Assembly (NCBI RefSeq): GCF_003264365.1
Contig: NZ_PYAK01000054.1
Location: 1 to 42,351 of the forward strand
DNA from: Micromonospora noduli
GTDB taxonomy: Bacteria; Actinomycetota; Actinomycetes; Mycobacteriales; Micromonosporaceae
Length of the DNA: 42,351 bases
Direction: 5' to 3'
Within the stretch, counting starts at the first letter, position 1. The number at the start of each line of letters is the position of its first letter. The position numbers and the translations under genes are program-made. The notes under the pieces were generated by a model. The model worked only from the letters and a program-made list of their open reading frames with translations, was not told where the DNA came from and did not search any database. Below are positions 7,013 through 15,300 of this stretch, one piece after another.

Positions 7013-8196
7013 CCGCCGTCACCCCCGCGCCACCGAGCACCGCCGTCCGCCCGGCGCCTGCCGGTCCCGTACCACCGGGTCGGCCCGCCGGCCGCTCGCG
7101 GCTACGGACCCTGGCCGGCTTCGCCTTCGGCGCGGCGCTGCTGTTCGCCGTTGCCCCGCTGGTGTTGTCGGACTTCCGGTTGGCGTTGCTCGCCAAGTAC
7201 CTCTGCGTCGCCATGGTCGCTGTCGGCATCGGGATCGCCTGGGGCCGGGGTGGGATGCTCACCCTGGGCCAGGGCGTCTTCTTCGGCCTCGGCGGCTACG
7301 CGATGGCCATGCACCTCAAGCTCGCCGACGCGGGCCCGGGTGGGATGCCCGACTTCATGCAGCTGTACGGGCAACTCGACGAGCTGCCGCTGTGGTGGCG
7401 GCCGTTCGCCAGCCCGTGGTTCGCGCTGCCCGCCACGGTGCTGCTGCCGATGGCGGTCGCCTTCGGGCTCGGCTCGCTGGTCTTCCGTCGCCGGGTCCGC
7501 GGCGCGTACTTCGCCATCCTCAGTCAGGCGCTCGCCGCCGCGATGGTGATCCTGCTGATCGGCCAGCAGGGCACCACGGGCGGCACCAACGGGCTCACCG
7601 ACATCAAGGGCTTCTTCGGCTACGACCTGGACGACCCGGTCAACCAGCGGATGGTGTATTTCATCATCGCCGGGACGCTGCTGGCGTTGCTCGCGTTGAC
7701 CCGTCAGCTCATCCACAGCCGTTACGGCGAGCTGCTGGTGGCGGTCCGCGACGGTGAGGAGCGGGTCCGCTTCCTGGGCTACGACCCGGCGTCGGTCAAG
7801 CTGGTGGCGTACGTGGTGGCGGCGGGCATGGCCGGGCTGGCCGGGGCGCTGTTCGTGCCGGCGGTGGGCATCATCTCGCCCGCGCTGATCGGCATCGTCC
7901 CGTCGATCGAGTTCGTCATCGGCGTCGCGGTGGGCGGCCGGGCGACACTGCTCGGGCCGGTGCTCGGCGCGGTGGCGGTGGCCTGGGCGCGTACCGCGCT
8001 CTCCGAGCGTTTCCCGGGCACCTGGACGTACCTTCAGGGGTTGCTCTTCGTGGTCGTGGTGGCGTTCCTTCCCGGCGGCCTGGCGTCGCTGTGGGCCTTG
8101 GCCCGCCGCCGCGACGTCGCCGCGCAGCCGCAGCGGCGCGGGCGGTTGTCGCTGGGCCGACGACGCGCCGAGCGGACGGAGGTGCCGGCGGCATGA
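7009..8196 (+). CDS. urtC: Urea ABC transporter permease UrtC
   Basis: This 395-aa protein is the second permease, LivM/UrtC type. It has a proline/alanine-rich cytosolic N-terminus, then membrane helices beginning near LAGFAFGAALLFAV. The motifs GIAWGRGGMLTLGQGVFFGLGGYAMAMH, TTGGTNGLTDI and the loop HSRYGELLVAVRDGEERVRFLGYDP are characteristic of UrtC. Translation starts at ATG 7009 inside the urtB stop (4-base overlap) and ends overlapping urtD. The C-terminal tail is rich in Arg and Ala and probably cytosolic. Confidence 0.93.
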   Translation: MTAVTPAPPSTAVRPAPAGPVPPGRPAGRSRLRTLAGFAFGAALLFAVAPLVLSDFRLALLAKYLCVAMVAVGIGIAWGRGGMLTLGQGVFFGLGGYAMAMHLKLADAGPGGMPDFMQLYGQLDELPLWWRPFASPWFALPATVLLPMAVAFGLGSLVFRRRVRGAYFAILSQALAAAMVILLIGQQGTTGGTNGLTDIKGFFGYDLDDPVNQRMVYFIIAGTLLALLALTRQLIHSRYGELLVAVRDGEERVRFLGYDPASVKLVAYVVAAGMAGLAGALFVPAVGIISPALIGIVPSIEFVIGVAVGGRATLLGPVLGAVAVAWARTALSERFPGTWTYLQGLLFVVVVAFLPGGLASLWALARRRDVAAQPQRRGRLSLGRRRAERTEVPAA

Positions 8197-8969
8197 GCGG
8201 CGAGCGGTTGGACGGGTTGTCCGTCCGGGACGTACGGGTCAGCTTCGACGGCTTCACCGCCGTGGACGGCGTCTCGTTGGAGGTGCCCGCCGGTGACATC
8301 CGGTTCCTGATCGGGCCGAACGGCGCCGGCAAGACCACACTGGTCGACGCGATCACCGGTCTGGTCCGGGCCACCGGCTCGGTCCGGTTCGGTGACGAGG
8401 AACTGCTCGGCCGGCCGGTGCACCGGATCAGCCGGCTCGGTATCGGGCGGACCTTCCAGACCTCGACGGTCTTCGAGGAGCTGTCGGTGTTGCAGAACCT
8501 CGACATCGCGGCGGGCGCCCGACGCAGCTGGGCGACCCTGGCCCGCCGCCGCCGGGGTGTGCCCGACGAGATCGCCGCCGCGCTGGAGACCATCGGTCTG
8601 GCCGCGCGGGCCGCGGACCTCGCCGGGACGCTCGCGCACGGCCAGAAGCAGTGGCTGGAGATCGGAATGCTGCTGGTGCAGGACGCGCGACTGTTGCTGC
8701 TGGACGAGCCGGTGGCCGGGATGAGCCACGAGGAACGCGACGCCACCGGCACCCTGCTGGAGTTGGTGAGCCGGGATCGCACTGTCGTTGTGATCGAGCA
8801 CGACATGGAGTTCCTGCGTCGGTTCGCGCGCAGCGTCACAGTGCTGCACGCCGGCCGGGTGCTCAGCGAGGGCACTGTGGCGCAGGTCCAGGCGGACCCG
8901 CGCGTGCAGGAGGTCTACCTTGGCCACCCGGTCGACGCCGGGTCGGCCCGCACCGGCCAGGAGGCATGA
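8193..8969 (+). CDS. urtD: Urea ABC transporter ATPase UrtD
   Basis: The 258-aa ABC ATPase has Walker A GPNGAGKTT (residues 41-49), a Q-loop region after GRTFQTSTVFEELSV, the UrtD-type signature LAHGQKQWLEIGM and Walker B LLLLDEPVAGMS, followed by the switch histidine in VIEHDMEFLRR. The signature HGQKQWLEIG in place of LSGGQ is a known mark of UrtD, distinguishing it from LivG. The ATG at 8193 overlaps the urtC stop. Confidence 0.94.
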   Translation: MSGERLDGLSVRDVRVSFDGFTAVDGVSLEVPAGDIRFLIGPNGAGKTTLVDAITGLVRATGSVRFGDEELLGRPVHRISRLGIGRTFQTSTVFEELSVLQNLDIAAGARRSWATLARRRRGVPDEIAAALETIGLAARAADLAGTLAHGQKQWLEIGMLLVQDARLLLLDEPVAGMSHEERDATGTLLELVSRDRTVVVIEHDMEFLRRFARSVTVLHAGRVLSEGTVAQVQADPRVQEVYLGHPVDAGSARTGQEA

Positions 8970-9661
8970 TGCTGACGCTGCGTGGGGTGCACGCCGGGTA
9001 CGGGCGTTCCCGGGTGCTGCACGGGGTCGATCTGGCTGTCCCGCCCGACGGGGTGGCTGCCGTGCTCGGGCACAACGGTGCCGGCAAGAGCACCCTGCTG
9101 CGGGTTGCGGCCGGGCTGCTGCGCCCGAGTGCCGGCACCGTCGAGCTGGACGGCGAGGACGTCACCCGCGCCGGGCCGCACGAGCGGGTGGCGCGGGGGA
9201 TGGCGTACGTCCCGCAGGGTCAGCAGTGCTTCCCGCACCTGACCGCGGCGGAGAACCTGCGGCTGGTCGCCGACGGTCGGCGCGACGGGGCGGTGGCAAC
9301 GGCGGAGGTGCTGGATCTGTTTCCGGCGTTGCGCCCGTTGCTGCGGCGTCGGGCCGGGCTGCTCTCCGGGGGTCAGCGCCAGCAGTTGGCCATCGCCCGC
9401 GCCCTGATCACCCGGCCGCGGCTGCTGATGCTCGACGAGCCGACCGAGGGCATCCAGCCGTCGGTGGTCGCGGAGATCCAGGAGCGGATCGTGGAGTTGA
9501 CCCGGCAGTCCGGGTTCAGCGTGCTCCTCGTCGAGCAGCACCTGGGCTTCGCGCTGCGGGTGGCGGACCGCTACCACGTGCTGGAGTCCGGTCGGGTCAC
9601 CTCGCACGGCGACGGGGGTGTCACGGCGGAGCGGGAGGTTCGGGCGGCCCTGGCGGTCTGA
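8966..9661 (+). CDS. urtE: Urea ABC transporter ATPase UrtE
   Basis: The 231-aa second ATPase has Walker A GHNGAGKST (residues ~35-43), a canonical signature LLSGGQRQQLAIARAL, Walker B LLMLDEPTEGIQPSVV and the switch region VLLVEQHLGFAL. EGIQPSVV after Walker B is typical of UrtE/LivF. Two adjacent ATG codons (8966, 8969) could start translation; 8966 gives the ATGA overlap seen in the rest of the operon, and GGAGG lies before it. It is the last gene of the operon and converges with the LacI gene that ends 16 bases later, with no clear terminator between them. Confidence 0.94.
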   Translation: MMLTLRGVHAGYGRSRVLHGVDLAVPPDGVAAVLGHNGAGKSTLLRVAAGLLRPSAGTVELDGEDVTRAGPHERVARGMAYVPQGQQCFPHLTAAENLRLVADGRRDGAVATAEVLDLFPALRPLLRRRAGLLSGGQRQQLAIARALITRPRLLMLDEPTEGIQPSVVAEIQERIVELTRQSGFSVLLVEQHLGFALRVADRYHVLESGRVTSHGDGGVTAEREVRAALAV

Positions 9662-9676
9662 TCGGCGCGGCGTCGG

Positions 9677-10711
9677 TCAGGTTCTCGGCGCGGGCCCGGT
9701 CGAGTCGCGGACGACCAGCAGGTGCCCGGTGGGGCGGCGGCGAGGGCGTGTCGTGCGTGGCTTGAGCGCGAGGGTGAGTGCCGTGCGGCCCATCTCTGTC
9801 ATCGGCAGGCGGATGGTGGTGAGGCTGGGTGCGAGGTCGGCCGCCACGGAGACGTCGTCGAAGCCGACCACTGACATCCGCGCGGGCACCGGTACGCGGC
9901 GGGACCGCAGCGTCGACAGCACGCCCATGGCCATCGCGTCGTTGAGCGCGATGATCGCCGTCGTCTCGGGATGGTCGTTGAGGATCTGCTCGGCGGCGGC
10001 GCGTCCACCGCCGCGGGTGAAGTCGCTGTTCACGACGGCGAGGTCGGCGGGGGACCGCCCGCGCTCCCGCAGAGCTGACGACACTCCGGCGAGCCGGTCG
10101 GCGACAGTGGTGAGGCCGGCGCTGCCCGCGGCGACAGCGATCCGCCGGTGCCCGAGATCCATCAGGTGCTGGGCGAGCGCGTGGCCGCCGGCCTCGTTGT
10201 CCGGCAGGACGGCGTCGACGCCGAGCGCGTGCCGTCCGATGGCCGCGGCCCGGCCGCCGTGGTCCTGGAACGCGGCCAGCTCGGCGCGCGCCGCGCTCTC
10301 CATCCGTGGGTCGTCGTAGCCGGAACCGCTGATCAGGACGATACCGACCCGTTGGGCGATCAGGTGGCGCAGCTGTTGCAGCTCATAGTCGGGGTCGCGA
10401 CCGGACTGGCAGATCTGCACCAGCAGCCCCTGCTCGGAGGCGAGCTGGATGACCCCGGCGGCGATCTCGGAGAAGTACGGGTCGTCGACCTGGTGGACGA
10501 TCAACCCCACCGTGGAGGTGGCCCCGCTGGCCAGGGTGCGGGCGTACGGGTTGGCCACGTAGCCCAGCTCACGGGCGACCTGCCGGATCCGGTCGGCCAC
10601 CTCGGTGCTGACCCCCTCACGGCCGGCGAGGGCGCGGGAGGCGGTCGCCAGCGAGACGGCGGCGTGTTCGGCGACGTCCACGAGGCGCGGCCGGTGGCTG
10701 GCCCTGGACAT
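9677..10711 (-). CDS. LacI-family transcriptional regulator
   Basis: The 344-aa protein has an N-terminal LacI helix-turn-helix (RLVDVAEHAAVSLATASRALAGREGVS), the hinge-preceding YVANPYARTLASGATSTVGLIV, and a sugar-binding periplasmic-type domain that ends with VVGFDDVSVAADLAPSLTTIR. ATG 10711 is preferred because GGAGGG lies 6 bases upstream; an upstream codon at 10735 is in frame but lacks a site. Two perfect LacI-type palindromes lie between this start and the divergent secreted-protein gene at 10845. It therefore probably represses both itself and the two extracellular carbohydrate genes until a sugar ligand binds. Confidence 0.92.
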   Translation of the reverse strand: MSRASHRPRLVDVAEHAAVSLATASRALAGREGVSTEVADRIRQVARELGYVANPYARTLASGATSTVGLIVHQVDDPYFSEIAAGVIQLASEQGLLVQICQSGRDPDYELQQLRHLIAQRVGIVLISGSGYDDPRMESAARAELAAFQDHGGRAAAIGRHALGVDAVLPDNEAGGHALAQHLMDLGHRRIAVAAGSAGLTTVADRLAGVSSALRERGRSPADLAVVNSDFTRGGGRAAAEQILNDHPETTAIIALNDAMAMGVLSTLRSRRVPVPARMSVVGFDDVSVAADLAPSLTTIRLPMTEMGRTALTLALKPRTTRPRRRPTGHLLVVRDSTGPAPRT

Positions 10712-10780
10712 CGGCAACCCTCCGAGAACATTCATGTCACCCGATCTGTTGCGAGTGGCATCGATCGAAGCCTAGGGTAC

Positions 10781-10804
10781 GTAAGCGCTTACGTAAGCGC
10801 TTAC
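10781..10804. promoter_or_regulatory. Double LacI-type operator
   Basis: Two perfect 12-bp palindromes GTAAGCGCTTAC stand back to back (10781-10792 and 10793-10804); the flanks extend each to ACGTAAGCGCTTACGT (10779-10794 and 10791-10806). The centre AAGCGCTT with a CG step is the classic LacI-family half-site arrangement. Centres are 12 bp apart, slightly more than one helical turn, so two dimers could bind nearly the same face. The site sits between the divergent genes starting at 10711 and 10845. Confidence 0.85.
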
Positions 10805-10844
10805 GTGACCGGCATCCGGCATGCCGCGAAACGAGGTGACAGCC

Positions 10845-11792
10845 ATGTCCAGGGCCCGACGAGCGGCCGTCTCCCTCCTGGCGATCGGCGCGCTGACCGG
10901 CGCCAGCGCGCCACCGGCGCAGGCGGATCGGAGCATGTCGCCCGACGTCCACCCGGCGCTGCGCGCGCACCTGGTCGCCGCGTACGACTTCGACCACCCG
11001 GTGCCCGGCGACCCAGCGCTGGAACGCGACCAGGGGCGTTCCGGCACCGAGATCGAGCTGATCAACGGCGGCACCGCCATGCGGGTGCCGGACCGCGCCT
11101 ACCGGGGCAGCCGCAACGCCGTGCAGACCCGGCAGGTCGCCCCCGCCGTCGCCGGCAACGACGACTGGAAGGCCGGCACCTGGTCGGCCAGCGGCGTGCG
11201 GACACTGCGAGCCTTCAGCGCCACCGCCGGCACCACAGTCATGGGCTGGTTCAAGCTGAACATGGACAGCCCGCTACCCAACTCCACCACCGCCGACCCG
11301 GACGACAGGTACAACGCTATCGGGCTGGCCGGAGTGCTGACCGGCGACTCCGACGGCCACGGCGTCCGCGCCCTGCTGGAGCTGATCGACGTCGACGGAG
11401 AGTTGCGTCTCGTCGCGCTCGGCCGGCGGCTCGACGGCGGCAACTCACAGACCTTCGCCGCCACCCGGGACTGGCGCGAGCTGCTACCGGTGGGGGAGTG
11501 GGTGCACCTGGCCGCCACCTTCGACTTCAACACCGGCGCGCTCGCCCTCTACCGCAACGGCGAACCGGTGGACGGCTTCTACACCCGCGCCGACGACCCG
11601 TGGCTGGTGTCCGGGCCGGGCCCGCACGTGACCACCGCGTCCGACCCCCGGGGCATCAAGATCGGCGGCAGCTTCCCCCAGGACACCCTGGAACGCAACC
11701 CGTGCGACTGCCGGATGGACGGCCTGATGTTCCTCGACAGTGTGGTCTCCGCGAAAGACGTGCGGAGGCAGTACCGCCACCTTGCCCGCTGA
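10845..11792 (+). CDS. Secreted LamG/concanavalin-like domain protein
   Basis: A 315-aa exported protein. The signal peptide (RARRAAVSLLAIGALTG...) probably ends at AQA|D, residue 27/28. The mature protein begins LRAHLVAAYDFDHPV and has the LamG pattern VMGWFKL, then WVHLAATFDFNTGALALYRNGEPVDG and a final MDGLMFLDSVVSAKDVRRQY, typical of a single jelly-roll glucanase-like lectin domain. A CDC pair near the C-terminus (NPCDCRMDG) may form a disulfide. GAGGTG precedes the ATG. It lies 37 bp before the propeller protein and directly downstream of the double LacI operator. A carbohydrate-binding role is inferred; no catalytic residues are recognisable. Confidence 0.8.
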   Translation: MSRARRAAVSLLAIGALTGASAPPAQADRSMSPDVHPALRAHLVAAYDFDHPVPGDPALERDQGRSGTEIELINGGTAMRVPDRAYRGSRNAVQTRQVAPAVAGNDDWKAGTWSASGVRTLRAFSATAGTTVMGWFKLNMDSPLPNSTTADPDDRYNAIGLAGVLTGDSDGHGVRALLELIDVDGELRLVALGRRLDGGNSQTFAATRDWRELLPVGEWVHLAATFDFNTGALALYRNGEPVDGFYTRADDPWLVSGPGPHVTTASDPRGIKIGGSFPQDTLERNPCDCRMDGLMFLDSVVSAKDVRRQYRHLAR

Positions 11793-11829
11793 CCACCCTC
11801 GGCACCGTCCCACCGAGAAGGAGACACGC

Positions 11830-13932
11830 GTGCGCACCCTGCACCGCCGCGCCGGCACCGTCCGCCGGCCCACAGTGAGGGCCGGCCTCACCGCCCTCGT
11901 GCTGATCCTGTCCACCCTGGTCGCCACACCCGCGCGCGCCGCCGACGCGGTCTACGACCCGATCCCCGAGATGCCGGTCCAGTCCCGACTGGGGCTGGTC
12001 CTCAGCGAGTACGCCAGCTTCCCGCAGTCGTACCCCACGCCGGCGCCGACAGACGCGCGGCTCATGCGTACCGCGCGGATCAACACCATCATGGAGGTGC
12101 CCGACGGCTCCGGCCGGCGGGCGGTGCCCGACCTCAACGGCAGCCTCTACCTGGTCGAGGGCGGCGTGCCGCACGTCTACCTGGACGTGGCCGCTACGTT
12201 CGCGCCGCGGTTCTTCTCCGGTCGTGGGCTCGGCCAGGGCTTCGGGTACGTGGCGTTCCACCCGGAGTTCGGGGTGAACGGCCGGTTCTACACCATCCAC
12301 ACCGAGTTGGCGTCGACGACGACCGCCGTTCCGGACTACGCCCAGCCCAACACGCTCTTCCACGGTGTCATCACCGAGTGGACGGCGACGGATCCGGCCG
12401 CCGCCACCTTCGCCGGTACGCACCGGGAAGTGCTGCGCATCGGCTTCGGCGGCCAGGTACACGGCATCCAGGAGATCAACTTCAACCCGACGGCCAAGCG
12501 CCACGACCGCGACTACGGCCTGCTGTACCTCGCCGTCGGCGACGGTGGCCAGGGGGCGCGCAACACCGACCCGCAGAACCTTGCCCTGCCGCACGGCAAG
12601 CTGCTGCGGATCGACCCCCGGGGCACCAACTCCGCCAACGGGCGCTACGGCATCCCAGCGAGGAACCCGTTCGTCGGCCGGGCCGGCGCGCTCGGCGAGC
12701 TCTACGCAGTGGGTTTCCGGGACCCGCACCGGTTCAGCTGGGACCGCGCGACCGGCCGGATGTACCTCGGGCACATCGGTGAACACGCCGTCGAGGCCAT
12801 CTACGAGGTCCGCGCCGGGGACAACTTCGGCTGGAGCGAGCGCGAGGGCTCCTTCGTCTTCGACAAGACCGCCACCAGCCCGTGCGACCGGCTGCTCCCG
12901 CTGCCCGCCGACGACGACAGGTACGGCTACACCTACCCGGTCGCCGCGTACGACCACGACCCCGCCGCCGGTTGGAACTGCACCGACGACGTCGGTGTCG
13001 CGGTGGCCGGCGGCTTCGTCTACCGGGGGCGGGCGCTGCCCGCGCTGCGCGGCAAGTACGTCTTCGGCGACCTGGTCGACGGCCGGGTGCTCTACACCGA
13101 GGCCAATGAGATGCGCCGGGGCCGAGGGTTGGCCACCATCCACCAGCTCGCGCTCTTCGACACGGCCGGCACCCCGGTCCGGATGCGCGACCTGTCCGCG
13201 CCGGGCGCGCCCGGTGACCCCAACCGGGTGGACCTGCGTTTCGGCACCGACGCCGCCGGTGAGCTCTACGTCGTCGCGAAGGCCAACGGAAAGGTCTGGA
13301 AGGTGACCGGTACCCGGGAGTTCGCCAGCGGTGACGTCGGGGACGTCACAGTCCGCCGCACCGCCGGAGCCGCGAACTGGTCGCCGGTGACGCCGGCGAA
13401 GTGGCAGTTCACACATGACCAGGTCATCCTGGCCGAGGCCGGAGAGAGCCGGCCGGGCCCGCGCCGGCCCTTCGAGTACGCCGTGCTGACAAACGGCCCG
13501 GCGTGGTCGTCGGTGCAGGTCGACGCCCAGGTACGACTCGACACACCAGTGGAGGTCACCAACCGGGACGTGATCATCGTCTTCGGCTGGCGCTCGGACA
13601 CCGAGTTCTACTACGCCCACCTCTCCACCGACAACACGATCTATCCGCACAACGGCATCTTCAAGGTGGACAACGCCGACCGGGAGCGCATCGACCACCA
13701 GTGGAACGGCCGCTCCCGGGGCGCCAACCCGGCGATCACCGATGCCAGGTGGCACCGCGTCCGGGTGGTGCACCTGCCGGCCACCGGCGAGATCGCCGTC
13801 TACGTCGACGGGCATCGGGACCCGCTGCTGACCGCGAAGGACACCACGTTCGGCTCAGGACGGGTCGGCTTCGGCTCGTTCGACAACGTGGGCCGACTGC
13901 GCAACCTGACCGTCACCGGAACACCGGCCTGA
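11830..13932 (+). CDS. Secreted aldose-dehydrogenase-like (GSDH/Yli I-type) beta-propeller protein with C-terminal jelly-roll domain
   Basis: The 700-aa protein starts at GTG 11830 (GAAGGAGA upstream) with a signal peptide ending near ARA|A, residue 37. Residues ~60-500 form a GSDH-type six-bladed propeller: GQGFGYVAFHPEFGVNGRFY, VHGIQEINFNP, GDGGQGARNTDPQNL, HGKLLRIDP, YAVGFRDPHRFSWD and EVRAGDNFGW. Many family members are PQQ-dependent sugar dehydrogenases, but cofactor use cannot be judged from these motifs alone. The last ~190 residues form a LamG/DUF1080-like beta domain (FGWRSDTEFYYAHLS, DARWHRVRVVHLPATGEIAVYVDG). It is probably cotranscribed with the preceding secreted protein and is followed by a strong hairpin. 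Confidence 0.85.
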   Translation: MRTLHRRAGTVRRPTVRAGLTALVLILSTLVATPARAADAVYDPIPEMPVQSRLGLVLSEYASFPQSYPTPAPTDARLMRTARINTIMEVPDGSGRRAVPDLNGSLYLVEGGVPHVYLDVAATFAPRFFSGRGLGQGFGYVAFHPEFGVNGRFYTIHTELASTTTAVPDYAQPNTLFHGVITEWTATDPAAATFAGTHREVLRIGFGGQVHGIQEINFNPTAKRHDRDYGLLYLAVGDGGQGARNTDPQNLALPHGKLLRIDPRGTNSANGRYGIPARNPFVGRAGALGELYAVGFRDPHRFSWDRATGRMYLGHIGEHAVEAIYEVRAGDNFGWSEREGSFVFDKTATSPCDRLLPLPADDDRYGYTYPVAAYDHDPAAGWNCTDDVGVAVAGGFVYRGRALPALRGKYVFGDLVDGRVLYTEANEMRRGRGLATIHQLALFDTAGTPVRMRDLSAPGAPGDPNRVDLRFGTDAAGELYVVAKANGKVWKVTGTREFASGDVGDVTVRRTAGAANWSPVTPAKWQFTHDQVILAEAGESRPGPRRPFEYAVLTNGPAWSSVQVDAQVRLDTPVEVTNRDVIIVFGWRSDTEFYYAHLSTDNTIYPHNGIFKVDNADRERIDHQWNGRSRGANPAITDARWHRVRVVHLPATGEIAVYVDGHRDPLLTAKDTTFGSGRVGFGSFDNVGRLRNLTVTGTPA

Positions 13933-13940
13933 ACCGGGGG

Positions 13941-13982
13941 CGCGGTGGGGACGACGGCGTTCATACCGGCGTCCCCACCGCG
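13941..13982. terminator. 13-bp GC hairpin after the LacI-controlled operon
   Basis: Perfect arms CGCGGTGGGGACG (13941-13953) and CGTCCCCACCGCG (13970-13982) enclose 16 nt. It starts nine bases after the propeller gene. No T tract follows, as is usual for many high-GC terminators. Confidence 0.7.
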
Positions 13983-14034
13983 TCATCCGTCGACCTGCCC
14001 CGGCGGGGCCGGTCCGGTTCGTAGACTTCCTGCC

Positions 14035-14505
14035 ATGCCGGAGATCGTCGAGTTGCTGGCCTCGCCCGTGCACCGCTTCCTGGGTCGGCCCGCCGACGGC
14101 CCCGCCCCGGCCCCGCCCGGTGAGCTGGTCGACGCCGTCCGGATCCGCGCCGGCCTCGGCATCGTCGGCGACCGGTACTTCGGCCAGCAGGCACACCGCG
14201 ACGCCAGCGTCACCGTCATCGCCCAGGAGTCGCTGCCGGTCGGCATCGGCCTGACCGAGGTGCGGCGCAACATCCTCACCACCGGGATCGCCGTGGACGA
14301 GCTGATCGGCAGAGTGCTGGTGCTGGACTCCGGCGACGGCCCGGTCAGCCTGCGGGTCAACCGGGCGGCCCGACCGTGCGCCTGGATGGACGTCACCGTC
14401 GGCCCGGGGACGTGGAAGGCGCTGCGCACTACCGGCGGCATCCGCTGCACGCCCCTCAACGACGGCACCCTGCGCGTCGGCGCGATCGACGCCGTCGTGA
14501 GCTGA
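14035..14505 (+). CDS. MOSC-domain protein
   Basis: A 156-aa single-domain MOSC protein, the beta-barrel found at the C-terminus of molybdenum cofactor sulfurases and in stand-alone YiiM-like proteins. Supporting features are the N-terminal PVHRFLGRPADGP, the GIVGDRYFG segment that matches the G-x-x-GDR-x motif, EVRRNILTTGI, and the conserved cysteine in RAARPCAWMD. MOSC proteins handle sulfur bound to a cysteine and the molybdenum cofactor or other reducible substrates. The ATG at 14035 begins at the first strand; no upstream Shine-Dalgarno sequence is clear. No molybdoenzyme gene is in the window. Confidence 0.85.
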   Translation: MPEIVELLASPVHRFLGRPADGPAPAPPGELVDAVRIRAGLGIVGDRYFGQQAHRDASVTVIAQESLPVGIGLTEVRRNILTTGIAVDELIGRVLVLDSGDGPVSLRVNRAARPCAWMDVTVGPGTWKALRTTGGIRCTPLNDGTLRVGAIDAVVS

Positions 14506-14601
14506 GGAAAAGGCTCGACGTCGGACTCCCGGACCGGCATGGTGTGCACCGGACAATGGCCGCCTGGGCGGTCGGCGCAACGCTCGGGGGAGGCGGCGGC
14601 A

Positions 14602-15300
14602 GTGGAGCACACGCTGACGGATCAGCTGGTCGACGACCACACGATCTTGCAGGTGGTCGTCGGTTCCCGCGCGTTCGGGCTGTCCAGCGCGGCATCGGAC
14701 ACCGACCGCCGTGGGGTGTACGCCCTGCCGGCCTCGGCGTTCTGGGGGCTGCGGAAACCTGCACGCCACCATGACGGGCCGCTTGACGAGCAGATGCGGT
14801 GGGAGGTGGAACGGGTCTGCACACTCGGGTTGGCGGCGAATCCCACGGTCCTGGAGGTGCTGCACTCTCCGCTGGTCGAGACGTGCACCCCGCTGGGCGC
14901 GGAACTCCGGGCGCTCACGCCGGCCTTCCTGTCCCGACGGGTGGCCGACACCTATCTGCGGTACGCCACCGCCCAGTTCGGAAAGGCCGAGCGCGGGATC
15001 GCCCGCACCGGCGTTCCAGCGTGGCGGCACGTGATGCACCTGATCCGGCTGCTGACCGCCGGGGGTGACCTGGTCCGCACCGGTCGCCTGGTGCTGGACG
15101 TGGGCGCGGACCGGGACCGTCTGCTGGCGGTCAAGGCGGGTGAGGTGCCCTGGCTCGAGATCGTCGCCTGGCACGACCGGCTGGTGAGCCGGATGACCGC
15201 GGACCTGGCCACCAGTCCGTTACCCGACCAGCCCGACGAGGCAAGGGTCGAGCAGTGGTTGATCTCGGTCCGAGAACGCTCCGTGCGGTGCTCCGCGTGA
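14602..15300 (+). CDS. RlaP/YcgL-like predicted nucleotidyltransferase (first of pair)
   Basis: The 232-aa protein has a DNA-polymerase-beta-type nucleotidyltransferase core: VVGSRAFGLSSAASDTDRRGVY, where GS is followed by the metal-binding D-T-D. Downstream segments PTVLEVLHSP, AQFGKAERG and HVMHLIRLLTAGGDLVRTG match the helical part of the YcgL/COG3541 (RlaP, PF10127) family. The substrate of this family is not established; some members sit next to RNA ligases. GTG 14602 is chosen because GGGGAGG lies a few bases upstream. Its stop overlaps the GTG of a second homologous gene, so the two proteins are probably made in a fixed ratio. Confidence 0.8.
   Translation: MEHTLTDQLVDDHTILQVVVGSRAFGLSSAASDTDRRGVYALPASAFWGLRKPARHHDGPLDEQMRWEVERVCTLGLAANPTVLEVLHSPLVETCTPLGAELRALTPAFLSRRVADTYLRYATAQFGKAERGIARTGVPAWRHVMHLIRLLTAGGDLVRTGRLVLDVGADRDRLLAVKAGEVPWLEIVAWHDRLVSRMTADLATSPLPDQPDEARVEQWLISVRERSVRCSA

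Noticed and set aside
11656..13815. Long open frame (719 codons) on the minus strand opposite the propeller gene
   Set aside because: It is the antisense shadow of a recognisable protein and shows no domain of its own; such shadows are common at this GC content.
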